A stretch of 64,000 bases of DNA, taken from the NCBI RefSeq assembly GCF_029537375.1, contig NZ_CP120679.1, positions 601,501-665,500 of the forward strand, read 5' to 3'. This DNA is from Bacillus sp. HSf4 (GTDB lineage: Bacteria; Bacillota; Bacilli; Bacillales; Bacillaceae). Of this stretch, positions 7,995-17,857 are shown one piece after another. The notes under the pieces were generated by a model that searched no databases, was not told the origin of the DNA, and saw only the letters and a program-made list of their open reading frames with translations. Made by a program: the position numbers and the translations under genes. Each line of letters opens with the position of its first letter. Position 1 is the first letter of the stretch.

Positions 7995-8315
7995 TTAGCT
8001 TATGTGTTCTGATAAAAATTCGTTCACTTCTTCAGGCGTCTTGGCGTTTGCGCTGTGAAGGTGGCCTGTTTTTTCTCCGTTTTTGAAGATTAAAAGGCTC
8101 GGAATGCCCATGACTTGATATTTGTCGGCAAGCTCCGGAAGATCATCTTTGTTCAGTTCATACCAGTCATTGTCCTGATAAGCGTCAAGGATGTCGCCGA
8201 TGAACATGTTCATGCGGGTGCAGTCAGGACACCAGTCGGCGAAAAACTTCACGATGATTTCTTTATCGGATTGGATCAGTTCATTAAATTGTGCTTCAGT
8301 TGTGATTTTTTTCAA
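7995..8315 (-). CDS. ydbP: Thioredoxin-like protein YdbP
   Basis: The 106-residue protein is a single thioredoxin fold with active site WCPDC at residues 27-31 and the cis-proline motif MGIPSLLIF. It is cytoplasmic, with no signal peptide, and should perform thiol-disulfide exchange on unknown partners. I used TTG at 8315 as the start because AAGGAGAGG lies 7 bases upstream and the sequence then begins MKKITTEAQF as in B. subtilis. The other TTG two codons upstream abuts the ribosome site directly. Confidence 0.85.
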   Translation of the reverse strand: MKKITTEAQFNELIQSDKEIIVKFFADWCPDCTRMNMFIGDILDAYQDNDWYELNKDDLPELADKYQVMGIPSLLIFKNGEKTGHLHSANAKTPEEVNEFLSEHIS

Positions 8316-8475
8316 TTGCAACCTCTCCTTTTCAATGCCATTGTAATATAAAATGAAAAGGATTTACATATAAAAGCTTTTTTCTTAGGCTGCTCATGTA
8401 TGTCTAAAATTATTAGATCATTTTCCCCGGAAAGTGATAAGATAGTAAAGATGAATCCAGTGGGGGGAGTACGAA

Positions 8476-9561
8476 TTGAAGACAAGATTAGGATTGGTAT
8501 ACGGCGGGAAATCAGCGGAGCATAACGTTTCCCTGCAAACCGCACTAGCCGTCACGAAAGCGTTGGATACTGAAAAATTTGATATACATCCGATTTATAT
8601 AACTGAACAAGGCGAATGGGTCAGGGGGCCGCAGCTGACAGAGCCTGTGTCAAACGTTAAAATGCTGCAGTTCGAGCAGACGGGCCGGACGTTCTCGCCT
8701 GCCCTTTTAAACCGCGACATGTTTCCGGGGCAGTCTGATGCCAAAGAAGAATCTGTCGATGTTGTGTTTCCGCTTTTGCACGGACCGAATGGAGAAGACG
8801 GCACCATTCAAGGCATGCTGGAACTGCTGAATGTTCCTTACGTCGGAAATGGGGTTTTGGCTTCTTCTGCTGGTATGGATAAAGTGGTCATGAAGCACCT
8901 GTTTGCACAAGCGGGGCTTGATCAGGCGAAATACGCTTCCTTTGTGAAAAAAAGCTGGAATGAAGCGAAGGAAGAGAGCTATGATCAGGTTGAAGAGAAG
9001 CTGGGCTATCCGTGCTTTGTCAAACCGGCAAACCTCGGGTCAAGCGTCGGCATCAGCAAATGCCGGAACCGTGACGAGCTTGATAAAGCTTTTGAGCTTG
9101 CTTTTCAATATGACCGGAAAATCGTTGTTGAGGAAGGTGTGATCGGCCGCGAAATTGAAATCGGCGTTCTCGGAAATGATGATCCGGCTTGTTCAGTCGC
9201 GGGCGAAATCGCTCCGAAGAAAGACTTTTACGACTACAAAGCAAAATATGAAGACGGTGACACCGATTTGATCATCCCGGCTTCTTTAACAGAAGATGAA
9301 TATGAAACAATCAGCGCCATGGCGGTTAAAGCTTTTCAGGCGATTGATGGTTCAGGCCTTGTCAGAGCCGACTTCTTCTTGACAAATGAAGGGAAGGTGC
9401 TGATCAATGAGGTCAATACGATGCCCGGATTTACACCGTTCAGCATGTTTCCGCTCTTATGGAAGCAAGCAGGAGTCGACTATGCTGAATTGATCGAAAA
9501 GCTCGTCGCTTTGGCGATCGAGCGCCATGAAGAAAAACAGCAGATTAAACATACTTTTTAA
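8476..9561 (+). CDS. ddl: D-alanine--D-alanine ligase
   Basis: This ATP-grasp enzyme of 361 residues joins two D-Ala into the dipeptide used by MurF in peptidoglycan synthesis. Visible motifs are [11 protein letters not shown] at the N-terminus, the [12 protein letters not shown] loop, the lid [13 protein letters not shown] and the metal-binding [15 protein letters not shown] near the C-terminus. The TTG start at 8476 is preceded by GGGGGGAG at 6-7 bases. It pairs functionally with murF directly downstream and with alr at 17.9 kb, which supplies D-Ala. Confidence 0.97.
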   Translation: MKTRLGLVYGGKSAEHNVSLQTALAVTKALDTEKFDIHPIYITEQGEWVRGPQLTEPVSNVKMLQFEQTGRTFSPALLNRDMFPGQSDAKEESVDVVFPLLHGPNGEDGTIQGMLELLNVPYVGNGVLASSAGMDKVVMKHLFAQAGLDQAKYASFVKKSWNEAKEESYDQVEEKLGYPCFVKPANLGSSVGISKCRNRDELDKAFELAFQYDRKIVVEEGVIGREIEIGVLGNDDPACSVAGEIAPKKDFYDYKAKYEDGDTDLIIPASLTEDEYETISAMAVKAFQAIDGSGLVRADFFLTNEGKVLINEVNTMPGFTPFSMFPLLWKQAGVDYAELIEKLVALAIERHEEKQQIKHTF

Positions 9562-9653
9562 ACGGGTGCAGCCGGCAATCCGGCAGCTCCAAGACCAAAA
9601 TCCGGCATGGGGTTAGAAAGGTGCGGACCGCGGTTTCGCTTCCTGAAATCTTT

Positions 9654-9685
9654 AGACACTATCTGTTCTGATAGTGTCTCTTTTC
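9654..9685 (+). terminator. Terminator between ddl and murF
   Basis: AGACACTATC and GATAGTGTCT form a perfect 10-bp stem with loop TGTTCT, followed by CTTTTCC. It may act as a partial terminator or attenuator ahead of murF. Confidence 0.75.
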
Positions 9686-9711
9686 CTTGCTGGAGAAAGA
9701 GAGGGAAGAAG

Positions 9712-11082
9712 ATGATAAAAAGAACGGTAAAAGAAATGGCTGAAATGGCGGGAGGCCGCCTGCTCGATGAAAATTTCGGCGGAAGGCTCGTCAAAGGCGT
9801 CTCAACAGATTCAAGAAAGCTGGCGACAGACCAGTTGTTTATTCCGCTGACAGGTGAGCGATTCAACGGCCACGCTTTTGTAGAACAGGCCTTTCGCGAG
9901 GGTGTTGCCGCGGTTTTGTGGAACCGAAGCGAACCGAATCCGCCGGAAGGAAAAGCGGTCATCATCGTCGATGATACGCTCGAAGCACTGCAAAACCTCG
10001 CCAAAGCGTATCGCCATCAGCTTGATGTCAAAGTGGTCGGCGTAACCGGCTCAAACGGGAAAACGACAACGAAGGATATGATTCATGCCGTTTTGGGAAC
10101 GGAGTATAAAGTGCATAAAACAGAAGGAAATTATAACAATCATATCGGTTTGCCGCTTACGATACTGGCGATGCCGGAAGATACGGAAATCGCCGTTCTC
10201 GAGATGGGGATGAGCGCCAAAGGAGAAATCGATTTTCTGACCCGCCTGGCGCGACCGGATATTGCCGTCATCACCAACATCGGTGAATCGCATCTCCTTG
10301 AACTCGGATCAAGGGAAGCGATCGCCGAAGCAAAGCTTGAGATCGTCAACGGTCTTTCAAATGAAGGCACATTGATTTATATCGGTGATGAGCCGCTTCT
10401 GTCCAATCAGCTTAATCAGACTCCGTACCATACAAAGACGTTTGGCGAGGGTGCGGCTTTGGATTATCAGCTGGAGGATGTCAACCAGTCGGAAGAAGGA
10501 ACTGCTTTCCGCGTCAGAGGCATTGAAACCCGCTTTTTTATACCTGTTCTCGGCAAGCACAATGTCAAAAACGCGCTGGCGGCCATTGCGGCAGGGGACT
10601 TGTTGAAAGTCAGCCGCCCGCACATTGCCGAAGGGCTGACAAAGCTGAAGGTCACGGGGATGCGGCTTGAGCTCGTGAAAACGAAGGCCGGCGTTGCCGT
10701 CATTAATGATGCCTACAATGCAAGCCCGACATCGATGAAAGCAGCGATTGAGCTGGTGGAGCAAATGAAGGGCTACGGCAAAAAAATGCTCGTTCTTGGC
10801 GATATGCTTGAGCTTGGCGAAGGGGAAAAAGTTTTTCACGAAGAAATCGGGAAAGCGATTCACCCGGAAGCGGTCGACTTTGTATTTGCATACGGAGACC
10901 TCGGGGCATATATTGCCAAAGGAGCAATGAAGCATTTTCCTGAGCACCGCGTCTTCCATTTTGGAAAAGAGGATAAAGACAGTCTCAAGGAAGCGCTGAA
11001 AGCAAAAGCGAACGCCGGAGACTTAATTCTTGTCAAAGCGTCAAGAGGGATGCGGCTTGAGGAAACGATAAAAGACTTGTAA
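9712..11082 (+). CDS. murF: UDP-N-acetylmuramoyl-tripeptide--D-alanyl-D-alanine ligase MurF
   Basis: The 456-residue Mur ligase adds D-Ala-D-Ala to UDP-MurNAc-tripeptide in the cytoplasm. The ATP loop GVTGSNGKTTTKDM is at about residue 110. Further family motifs are TEGNYNNHIGLPLT, VLEMGMSAKGEI and NDAYNASPTSMKAA. The start at 9712 (MIKRTVKEMAEMAGG) follows a GAGAGGGAAGAAG site. The longer frame back to 9607 runs through the terminator and is not used. Order ddl-murF is the Bacillus order. Confidence 0.97.
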   Translation: MIKRTVKEMAEMAGGRLLDENFGGRLVKGVSTDSRKLATDQLFIPLTGERFNGHAFVEQAFREGVAAVLWNRSEPNPPEGKAVIIVDDTLEALQNLAKAYRHQLDVKVVGVTGSNGKTTTKDMIHAVLGTEYKVHKTEGNYNNHIGLPLTILAMPEDTEIAVLEMGMSAKGEIDFLTRLARPDIAVITNIGESHLLELGSREAIAEAKLEIVNGLSNEGTLIYIGDEPLLSNQLNQTPYHTKTFGEGAALDYQLEDVNQSEEGTAFRVRGIETRFFIPVLGKHNVKNALAAIAAGDLLKVSRPHIAEGLTKLKVTGMRLELVKTKAGVAVINDAYNASPTSMKAAIELVEQMKGYGKKMLVLGDMLELGEGEKVFHEEIGKAIHPEAVDFVFAYGDLGAYIAKGAMKHFPEHRVFHFGKEDKDSLKEALKAKANAGDLILVKASRGMRLEETIKDL

Positions 11083-11141
11083 GGGAGTCAGAAAGTCGTT
11101 TGAAGATATGATAAACAGGAAAAAGAAACGGGTGAAAAGTC

Positions 11142-11834
11142 ATGATCGGATGTTTATGCATTCATGGTTTTACCGGAGCTCCGTACGAGGTTGAACCGCT
11201 GGCTGCCCACTTAAAAAAAGCGACCGGCTGGCATGTTGAACTGATCACTCTGCCGGGACATGGAGATATGCCGGCTTTAAAAGGCGTCAGTTACCAGGAA
11301 TGGATAGCCTGCGCTGAAGTTGAGCTCGTCCGTCTTCTTAAAACATGTGAAACCGTATGTTTAATCGGCTTTTCGATGGGCGGAATGATAGCCGCCTATT
11401 TGGCGGGAAAGTACCCTGTCAGCCGCCTCGTGCTTTTGAGCGCGGCTGCCCAATATATCAGCCCCGGACAGCTGATTCAGGATCTGAAGAATGTGATCAA
11501 GGATTCATTCCAAGGCAAGCTTGAGGATAATCTGCTGTACAAAAGGTACAAAGAAAAGCTGACAAGCACACCGGTTTCCTCGGCTCTCCAGTTTCGCAAG
11601 CTGGTCAAAGCGACAAAACCGGCTTTGAAAAACCTGCGCATCCCTGTGCTCATCGTCCAGGGGGAATGCGATGCCATCGTCCCTTTATCAAGCGCCTATT
11701 ATTTGTATGAGACGATTCCTTCCGAGGAAAAAGAACTTTGCCTTTTGCCGGATTCCAAGCATCATGTCTGCCTTGAAGAAAACCCCGCATCCCTGTTTCA
11801 AACCGTGGAAACATTTCTCAAGCATGGGCTCTGA
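11142..11834 (+). CDS. Alpha/beta hydrolase, Est30-type carboxylesterase
   Basis: The 230-residue soluble hydrolase starts at the oxyanion region (CIHGFTGAPYE). The nucleophile elbow is GFSMGG, the acid is the Asp in GECDAIVP, and the catalytic His is in DSKHHVCLEE. The size and motifs fit the small carboxylesterase/monoglyceride lipase family typified by Geobacillus Est30 and B. subtilis YvaK. It acts on short to medium acyl esters; the true substrate is unknown. AACGGGTGAAAAGTC precedes the ATG. I do not remember a gene at this place between murF and cshA in B. subtilis. Confidence 0.85.
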   Translation: MIGCLCIHGFTGAPYEVEPLAAHLKKATGWHVELITLPGHGDMPALKGVSYQEWIACAEVELVRLLKTCETVCLIGFSMGGMIAAYLAGKYPVSRLVLLSAAAQYISPGQLIQDLKNVIKDSFQGKLEDNLLYKRYKEKLTSTPVSSALQFRKLVKATKPALKNLRIPVLIVQGECDAIVPLSSAYYLYETIPSEEKELCLLPDSKHHVCLEENPASLFQTVETFLKHGL

Positions 11835-11936
11835 TGGATTTAAAAAAATAAATAATTCCTTAAGATTTTGGAAAAACTATAACCCGTGGAGAGTAGGGTC
11901 GGGAAAAATAAATATCTAACCATATAAAGCCTGTGT

Positions 11937-12178
11937 TACAATGTGTAAAAGATGCTCCAAAGGCGATTTCTTAAATTCTTAAGCCGGGGCTCTGTTTTGC
12001 TGGGTTAGGACAGGCGGCAGGCCCTCTTGGCCGGCCCGGAAAAAAATGCCGCATGAGAGCACATCCCGTCGTCTCGTCTTGTTGAAAAACATATAACGGA
12101 ATGGTAATATAACATGTAAAGTAATTCGGGCTTTGTATAAGTATGAACCTGTCCTTTATATAAAGGGCAGTTTTTATT
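11937..12178 (+). promoter_or_regulatory. cshA leader with extended -10 and a terminator-like hairpin
   Basis: The 393-base gap 11835-12227 holds TGTTACAAT (extended -10, TACAAT at 11937-11942), then G+C-rich inverted repeats around 11983-12040, then a hairpin with arms CTGTCCTTTA (12149-12158) and TAAAGGGCAG (12161-12170) followed by TTTTTATT. The hairpin ends 50 bases before the helicase start, so the leader could be attenuated. No coding sequence is evident in it. Confidence 0.45.
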
Positions 12179-12227
12179 GATGAAACACGACATTACTGAA
12201 ACAGTAAGCAGAAGGAGTTTGAATACA

Positions 12228-13697
12228 TTGACTATAACGTTTCAAGATTTCCAATTAAGTTCTGATCTCACTAAAGCGATTGAGCGTATGGGATTTGAAG
12301 AAGCAACACCGATTCAAGCGCAAACGATTCCGCTTGGCCTTGCAAATAAAGATGTCATCGGACAAGCGCAAACAGGAACAGGAAAAACGGCTGCATTTGG
12401 CATCCCCCTTGTTGAGAAAATCGACCCCGAGTCTCCTAACATTCAAGCCATTGTTATCGCACCTACTCGTGAATTAGCCATTCAAGTTTCTGAAGAGCTA
12501 TACAAAATCGGAAAAGATAAGCGTGCACGAGTGCTGCCAATTTACGGAGGACAGGATATCGGCCGGCAAATTCGCGCACTTAAGAAAAATCCTCACATCA
12601 TCGTCGGAACTCCGGGCCGTCTGATCGACCATATCAACCGCCGCACGATGCGCCTGCAAACGGTCAACACCGTTGTGCTTGACGAGGCGGATGAAATGCT
12701 GAACATGGGATTCATCGAGGATATCGAATCGATTCTTTCCAATGTGCCTGAAGACCATCAGACACTGCTGTTTTCCGCAACAATGCCGGCGCCGATTAAG
12801 CGGATTGCCGAGCGTTTTATGAACGAACCTGAGCACATTAAAGTAAAAGCAAAGGAAATGACGGTATCAAACATTCAGCAATTCTACCTTGAAGTGCATG
12901 AACGGAAAAAGTTTGATACACTGACGCGTCTGCTCGACATTCAGTCGCCTGAGCTTGCGATCGTATTCGGCCGCACGAAACGCCGTGTTGATGAACTGAC
13001 GGAGGCGTTGAACCTGCGCGGCTATACGGCTGAAGGAATTCACGGAGATTTAACACAGGCAAAGCGGATGGTCGCCCTCCGCAAATTCAAGCAAGGCGCA
13101 ATTGAAGTGCTTGTTGCAACAGACGTCGCCGCCCGCGGTTTGGACATTTCCGGTGTCACACACGTCTACAACTTCGATGTCCCTCAAGATCCGGAAAGCT
13201 ATGTACACCGCATCGGAAGAACGGGACGCGCGGGTAAAACGGGTATGGCGATGACCTTCATCACACCGCGTGAAAAGGATATGCTGCGCGCCATCGAACA
13301 AACGACAAAACGCAAAATGGACCGGATGAAAGCGCCGACTCTTGACGAGGCGATTGAAGGACAACAGCAGGTGACTGTTGACCGCATCCGCACGATTATT
13401 GACGAAAACAATCTGAACTTCTATATGTCCGCGGCTGCGGAGCTGCTTGAAGACCATGATTCTGTCACGGTCGTGGCGGCTGCCATCAAAATGATGACAA
13501 AAGAGCCGGATAATACGCCTATTCGCTTAACAGAGGAGGCGCCGCTCAGAACGAAGCGGAACAAAAACAACCACCACCGTTCATCTAAGCGCAGAGACGG
13601 CGGCGGATACAGAGGAAAAGGAAAGAACAGCCGTTCATCCTATGATAAAAAGCGTTCTTCTAATGACAGACGCCAGAAAAAATCATATCATTCTTAA
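12228..13697 (+). CDS. cshA: DEAD-box RNA helicase CshA
   Basis: The 489-residue helicase has the Q motif ([13 protein letters not shown]), motif [10 protein letters not shown], motif Ia PTRELAIQ, motif II DEAD in [12 protein letters not shown], motif III SAT and motif [13 protein letters not shown]. The tail is basic and rich in R, G, S and K. CshA unwinds RNA in ribosome assembly and mRNA decay and is part of the cold-shock response. The start is TTG at 12228 (MTITFQDF), preceded by AGAAGGAG; the reading frame extends to an ATG at 12177 with no site. Confidence 0.95.
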   Translation: MTITFQDFQLSSDLTKAIERMGFEEATPIQAQTIPLGLANKDVIGQAQTGTGKTAAFGIPLVEKIDPESPNIQAIVIAPTRELAIQVSEELYKIGKDKRARVLPIYGGQDIGRQIRALKKNPHIIVGTPGRLIDHINRRTMRLQTVNTVVLDEADEMLNMGFIEDIESILSNVPEDHQTLLFSATMPAPIKRIAERFMNEPEHIKVKAKEMTVSNIQQFYLEVHERKKFDTLTRLLDIQSPELAIVFGRTKRRVDELTEALNLRGYTAEGIHGDLTQAKRMVALRKFKQGAIEVLVATDVAARGLDISGVTHVYNFDVPQDPESYVHRIGRTGRAGKTGMAMTFITPREKDMLRAIEQTTKRKMDRMKAPTLDEAIEGQQQVTVDRIRTIIDENNLNFYMSAAAELLEDHDSVTVVAAAIKMMTKEPDNTPIRLTEEAPLRTKRNKNNHHRSSKRRDGGGYRGKGKNSRSSYDKKRSSNDRRQKKSYHS

Positions 13698-13701
13698 TCA
13701 G

Positions 13702-13734
13702 AAGGCGGATCCTTTTAACGGATTCGCCTTTTTT
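13702..13734 (+). terminator. Terminator after cshA
   Basis: AAGGCGGATCC and GGATTCGCCTT pair with one wobble and are followed by TTTT. Confidence 0.88.
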
Positions 13735-13804
13735 AAAAGGTGCAAATGAGTGAAACATTTTCCGCTTGAAAAACGTACATAAGAATAAAGATTGGGGGAG
13801 TCAA

Positions 13805-14287
13805 ATGTTGAGAAATGAACCGAAAAATCAAATCAGCCGTGATGGCGTAAAAGTATGGAGAATTTCCGCAATCATCACATCATTCATTTTATTTCTGACA
13901 GCCGCCGGTTTGACCGTGCTTTGCGTGGTTTTTCAGTGGCCTTTATGGATCGGGATTTTGGCAGGCGCCGTATGGCTGATCCTTTCCATTTTCACCATAT
14001 GGATTATCCCGAATCTCCGCCACAAAATATGGCGCTATGAAGTCCATGAGAATGAAATTGATATTCAGCACGGGATTTTCGTCGTGACGCGCGTGATCGT
14101 GCCGATGGTCAGGGTTCAGCATGTTGATACATCACAAGGGCCGCTGCTGAGAAAATACAATCTCGCTTCAGTGCAAATTTCAACAGCGGCGACAACCCAT
14201 TCAATCCCGGCTCTCGATATGGAAGAAGCCGATCAGCTCAGGGATTTCATCTCCCGTTTGGCAAGGGTGACAGAAGATGATGTCTGA
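13805..14287 (+). CDS. ydbS: PH-like (bPH2) membrane protein YdbS
   Basis: The 160-residue protein has two membrane helices in its first half and a bacterial PH-like domain after them (YEVHENEIDIQHGIF ... VPMVRVQHVDTSQGP). YdbS and YdbT form a widespread pair of membrane-anchored PH-domain proteins; in B. amyloliquefaciens they have been reported to protect against a specific antimicrobial. The ATG at 13805 has GGGGGAG upstream. Its 3' end overlaps ydbT by 11 bases. Confidence 0.88.
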   Translation: MLRNEPKNQISRDGVKVWRISAIITSFILFLTAAGLTVLCVVFQWPLWIGILAGAVWLILSIFTIWIIPNLRHKIWRYEVHENEIDIQHGIFVVTRVIVPMVRVQHVDTSQGPLLRKYNLASVQISTAATTHSIPALDMEEADQLRDFISRLARVTEDDV

Positions 14288-15764
14288 ACCGAAGCGTATG
14301 CACCCGGCAGCCATGATTCTCAATTTTTTTACCGGGCTTGTTGAAACCGTTAAGAATTATATCATTCCTTTTGGTGTGGCCTTTTTCTTAAATCAAAACC
14401 ATCTTGTCAAAATGATAGCGATCGCTGCGGGTGTGCTGATTTTCCTTTTTTTGATTGCAAGCAGCATAATCAAATGGCGGAAATTCACCTATCGGATTGA
14501 GGAGGATGAACTGCGGATCGAGGAAGGTCTGATCACCAGAAAGAAAAGGTACATTCCGATTGAGCGCATTCAAACGATCAACACGAGCGCGGGTCTCATC
14601 CAGCAAATGTTTAAGCTTGTCAAGCTTCAGGTCGAAACGGCCGGTGACGGCAAAGAAGCGGAAGTGTCCCTTGTCGCCATCACACAGGAAGAAGCTGACA
14701 ATATCCAGCAGGTTCTGTTTGACAGGAAGCGGGAAATAACAGGTATTGCAACAGGTGAAGCAGGACTGCAAAAAGAGGCTGTCGAGAAAGTGGAAGAAGC
14801 ACCGCAGGCACCTGAGCTGACATATAAAATGAGCGGGCAGGAGCTTCTCGTCGCCGCCTCGACTTCAAGCGGCATCGGCGTGATCATTTCAGGGGTTTTC
14901 GCCTTTATTACTCAAATCGACGATGTTTTCAATTTGGACTGGCTGTATGAGCGTTTTTCTTTTTTGAACAGCGCCGGGGCCGCCGTCATCGGACTGGTCG
15001 TCTTCATCGGACTGGTCATCGCCTGGCTGCTCAGCGTCATCGGGATGCTTTTAAAATATGCGAATTTCACGATCGTGAGAAAAAACAAAGACATTATCAT
15101 TTCCCGGGGGCTGATCGAAAAGCATCAAACGACCATTCCGCTGCAGCGTATTCAGGCGATTAAAATAAAAGAAAGCCTGATCAGGCAGCCGTTCGGCTAT
15201 GCAACCGTCACAATCGTCAGCGCCGGCGGAAGCGCGATGGAAGAGGACAAATCAACCGTCTTGTTTCCGATCATCAAGAAAAAACAGATCAAAAAACATC
15301 TTTGTGATTTTCTTCCGGATTATGCTCCTGAAGAAGAATTGAACCGTTTGCCGAAGCGGTCGATGAGAAGGTATTTGCTGCGCGCGTCCTGGCCTGTTCT
15401 CGCGGTGATTCCCCTCAGCATATTTCTGTCGCCATGGGGGTATTTATCCATCCTGTTGATCCCTCTTTTTTGGATCATCGGCTACTTGGCTTACCGTGAT
15501 GCCGGATGGAAAATCAGCGGTGACAGGCTGATCGTGTCCTCCCGCTTCATCAGCAGGACGACAGCCGTCGTCAAGCGCCGGCGCATGCAGGTTTTTGAGG
15601 TCAGCCGTTCGTTTTTTCAGCGCAGAAGAAAGCTTGTTTCCATTCATACATCAACAAAATCATCCATTTTAATGGAGAAGTTTTCTGTAGCTGATGTGGA
15701 TCAGAAAGATTCGGAAGAGATTTTTGCTTGGTATTCCTATGAAAAAAGAGTGACCGGTCAATAG
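14277..15764 (+). CDS. ydbT: PH-like (bPH2) membrane protein YdbT
   Basis: This 495-residue membrane protein carries three PH-like repeats, each beginning after a pair of membrane helices; the first is around YRIEEDELRIEEGLI and the second around VRKNKDIIISRGLI. It is the partner of YdbS and is translationally coupled to it. Function is not firmly known; a cell-envelope protective role is inferred from family reports. Its terminator hairpin GAGTG...CACTC with eight T (15748-15781) spans the stop codon, and its last 7 bases overlap convergently with ydcA. Confidence 0.88.
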   Translation: MMSEPKRMHPAAMILNFFTGLVETVKNYIIPFGVAFFLNQNHLVKMIAIAAGVLIFLFLIASSIIKWRKFTYRIEEDELRIEEGLITRKKRYIPIERIQTINTSAGLIQQMFKLVKLQVETAGDGKEAEVSLVAITQEEADNIQQVLFDRKREITGIATGEAGLQKEAVEKVEEAPQAPELTYKMSGQELLVAASTSSGIGVIISGVFAFITQIDDVFNLDWLYERFSFLNSAGAAVIGLVVFIGLVIAWLLSVIGMLLKYANFTIVRKNKDIIISRGLIEKHQTTIPLQRIQAIKIKESLIRQPFGYATVTIVSAGGSAMEEDKSTVLFPIIKKKQIKKHLCDFLPDYAPEEELNRLPKRSMRRYLLRASWPVLAVIPLSIFLSPWGYLSILLIPLFWIIGYLAYRDAGWKISGDRLIVSSRFISRTTAVVKRRRMQVFEVSRSFFQRRRKLVSIHTSTKSSILMEKFSVADVDQKDSEEIFAWYSYEKRVTGQ

Positions 15765-15781
15765 CCGCCACTCTTTTTTTT
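15748..15781 (+). terminator. Terminator of ydbT spanning its stop codon
   Basis: GAGTG and CACTC, with further weak pairing inside, are followed by TTTTTTTT. The stop TAG lies in the loop region. Confidence 0.6.
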
Positions 15782-16357
15782 GACGAGCAGCGGTGAAAGC
15801 GCAAATCCGCCGATCAGGCCAAAAATGTGAGCCATGATGTTAATGTTTTGATTGATAAACGTCATCAAAACAGAAACGGCAAGAATGGTCACAATGATTT
15901 GCGAATTTTCTCTGCCCATCAGCTCTTTTTTAAACAGCGCGATGTATAAATAAACGCCGAACAAGCCGAAGATGGCTCCGGAAGCCCCGACATGCATATA
16001 CTCAAGAGGCTCGATGAAAAAGGTGCCGATATTGCCGGCCACACCGGCTGCTAGATAAATGATGATGAATCTTAGCTTGCCCAGCATCCGCTCAAGTCCG
16101 GGTGCAAATAAAAACAGCGACATCGAGTTGAAGAGCAGGTGCGCAAAACCCCCGTGAATGAAAATCGGCGTTGTCAGCCGCCACCATTCGCCGTTGGCAA
16201 TGCCCCAGTTAAATCCGATCAAGGCATCGGACCACATTTGCACACCGGGAAGAGGGATGATAAAAAGAATCCAGATGGCAAGCTGCAGGGCCAATATAGC
16301 GGTCGTCACCGGAAAAAGCCTGATAAACGTCTGAAAATTTTCTGTTCTGATAAACAT
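15758..16357 (-). CDS. ydcA: Rhomboid-family intramembrane serine protease YdcA
   Basis: The 199-residue protein has six membrane segments with the rhomboid catalytic dyad: Ser in GASGAIFG and His in AHIFGLIGG, and the structural HGGFAHLLFNS motif in TM2. Rhomboids cut membrane proteins within the bilayer. ATG at 16357 is chosen because GGGG lies 7 bases upstream; a TTG two codons earlier is too close. The gene is convergent with ydbT. Confidence 0.9.
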   Translation of the reverse strand: MFIRTENFQTFIRLFPVTTAILALQLAIWILFIIPLPGVQMWSDALIGFNWGIANGEWWRLTTPIFIHGGFAHLLFNSMSLFLFAPGLERMLGKLRFIIIYLAAGVAGNIGTFFIEPLEYMHVGASGAIFGLFGVYLYIALFKKELMGRENSQIIVTILAVSVLMTFINQNINIMAHIFGLIGGFALSPLLVKKKSGGY

Positions 16358-16642
16358 GCCCAAGCCCCTTTACAATGATCTCGTACATCTATAGTAACAC
16401 GTTTATGAGCGGGCGCCGGAAAAGTATGCCGATGAAACGAATTCAAAAGGTTGTCATGCTAGTCTGCATATTGTCTCACCCACCCTCATATATTGGGTAG
16501 TGCAATAAGGGAGACAAGTCGTTGCAGGCTTTTATGGTACGCATGCCGATCCTGGCCGGCCCCTGTTTTAAAGGCGTACCGTTAAAGTCGAACAAGCGGT
16601 TTCTTCCTTTTTACATCAATGATTAAAAAGGGGTTGAAAAAG

Positions 16643-17650
16643 GTGAGAAAAAGCTTTGTTTTGCTTTTAACGGGGCTGCTTGTCGTCTTTATGCTTTCTG
16701 CCTGCGGCCAAAAATCGCAAGAAGATGTTGTGACGGGGCTCGATAAGAAGGCAAAAGAATACACGTCCTATAAGGCAAAAGCAAAAATGACGATCGAAAC
16801 GGGCAATGAACCGCAAGAGTATAATGTGGAGATCTGGCATAAAAAACCTTCTTTTTACCGGGTCTACTTGGAAAACCCGAAAAAAGACCAAAGCCAGGTG
16901 ATTTTGCGAAATGAAAACGGCGTGTTTGTCTTGACGCCATCCTTGAACAAAAGCTTCCGTTTTCATAGCGATTGGCCAAACAACAGCAGCCAGGTCTATT
17001 TGTTTGAATCACTCGTAAAAGACATCAAAAACGATGGAGAAGCTTCCTTTTCAGCAAAGGACTCAAAGTATACTTTTGAAACGAAGACAAACTATCAGCA
17101 TAATCAGATGCTCCCCACACAAGAAATCGTATTCAATAAGAAAAACATGGCCCCTCAATCGGTGAAGGTGATGGATACAGACCGAAAAACAATGGTAAAG
17201 GTTGAATTCACAAGCTTTGAATTTAATAAACCTTTTGATAAAGACTCTTTCGATGAAAAGAAAAATATGACGCTTTCTCAAATAGATGTGGCGACAAGCG
17301 CTGAGCCGTCGGACACATTCGCCGTCAAAACGCCGCTTGATGTACCGCAGGGCGCAAAAAAACTTGAAGAAAAGGAAATCACGACAGATGACGGCAAAAG
17401 AGTCATCATCACATACGGCGGAGAAAAATCGTTCACTTTAATCCAGGAAAAAGCCCGCGTCGCCAAAACTTCGACAGCGGTTACCATGAACGGTGAACCG
17501 GTCAACCTCGGATTTACAGTCGGTGTTTTAACAGACAAATCAGTTTCTTGGACATATGACGGAGTCGATTATTTCATCTCATCAGAGGACCTCTCCCAGG
17601 ATGAGCTTCTGATGGTTGCCAAAAGCATGCAGGGTCAATCGTCCAAGTAA
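16643..17650 (+). CDS. ydcC: Outer-leaflet lipoprotein YdcC (LolA-like)
   Basis: The 335-residue protein has a lipoprotein signal: MRKSFVLLLTGLLVVFMLSA followed by the lipobox Cys in LSAC at about residue 21. The mature part has the LolA/LppX-like fold pattern (EIWHKKPSFYRVYLENP). In B. subtilis YdcC lies next to alr and is linked to sporulation. I chose GTG at 16643 because AAGGGG is 9 bases upstream and it begins at the usual MRKSF. The 285-base gap before it holds no gene, although acpS is expected there. Confidence 0.88.
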   Translation: MRKSFVLLLTGLLVVFMLSACGQKSQEDVVTGLDKKAKEYTSYKAKAKMTIETGNEPQEYNVEIWHKKPSFYRVYLENPKKDQSQVILRNENGVFVLTPSLNKSFRFHSDWPNNSSQVYLFESLVKDIKNDGEASFSAKDSKYTFETKTNYQHNQMLPTQEIVFNKKNMAPQSVKVMDTDRKTMVKVEFTSFEFNKPFDKDSFDEKKNMTLSQIDVATSAEPSDTFAVKTPLDVPQGAKKLEEKEITTDDGKRVIITYGGEKSFTLIQEKARVAKTSTAVTMNGEPVNLGFTVGVLTDKSVSWTYDGVDYFISSEDLSQDELLMVAKSMQGQSSK

Positions 17651-17660
17651 CTGCAGCCCA

Positions 17661-17703
17661 AACAGCTTGTTCTTCGATAGACGGAAGAACAGGCTGTTTT
17701 TAT
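17661..17703 (+). terminator. Terminator after ydcC
   Basis: AACAGCTTGTTCTTC and GAAGAACAGGCTGTT form a 15-bp stem with one wobble, followed by TTTATTTT. Confidence 0.92.
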
Positions 17704-17857
17704 TTTCAATCAATGTATGTTTTAAAGACTGCTTCCGCAAAATGTATATGGAACCAGCAATTTATTGGGAGAATACAGAGGACAAAATTTCCCTTTCAAC
17801 GGCTTTTTTAGTATGATGGGGGAAGATGATTTGAAACAGAACAGGAAGTGTCAATGG

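Noticed and set aside
7695..8012. 105-codon + strand frame between fbp and ydbP
   Set aside because: It has no ribosome site, odd composition, overlaps the candidate sRNA promoter and two hairpins, and its translation resembles no protein I know.
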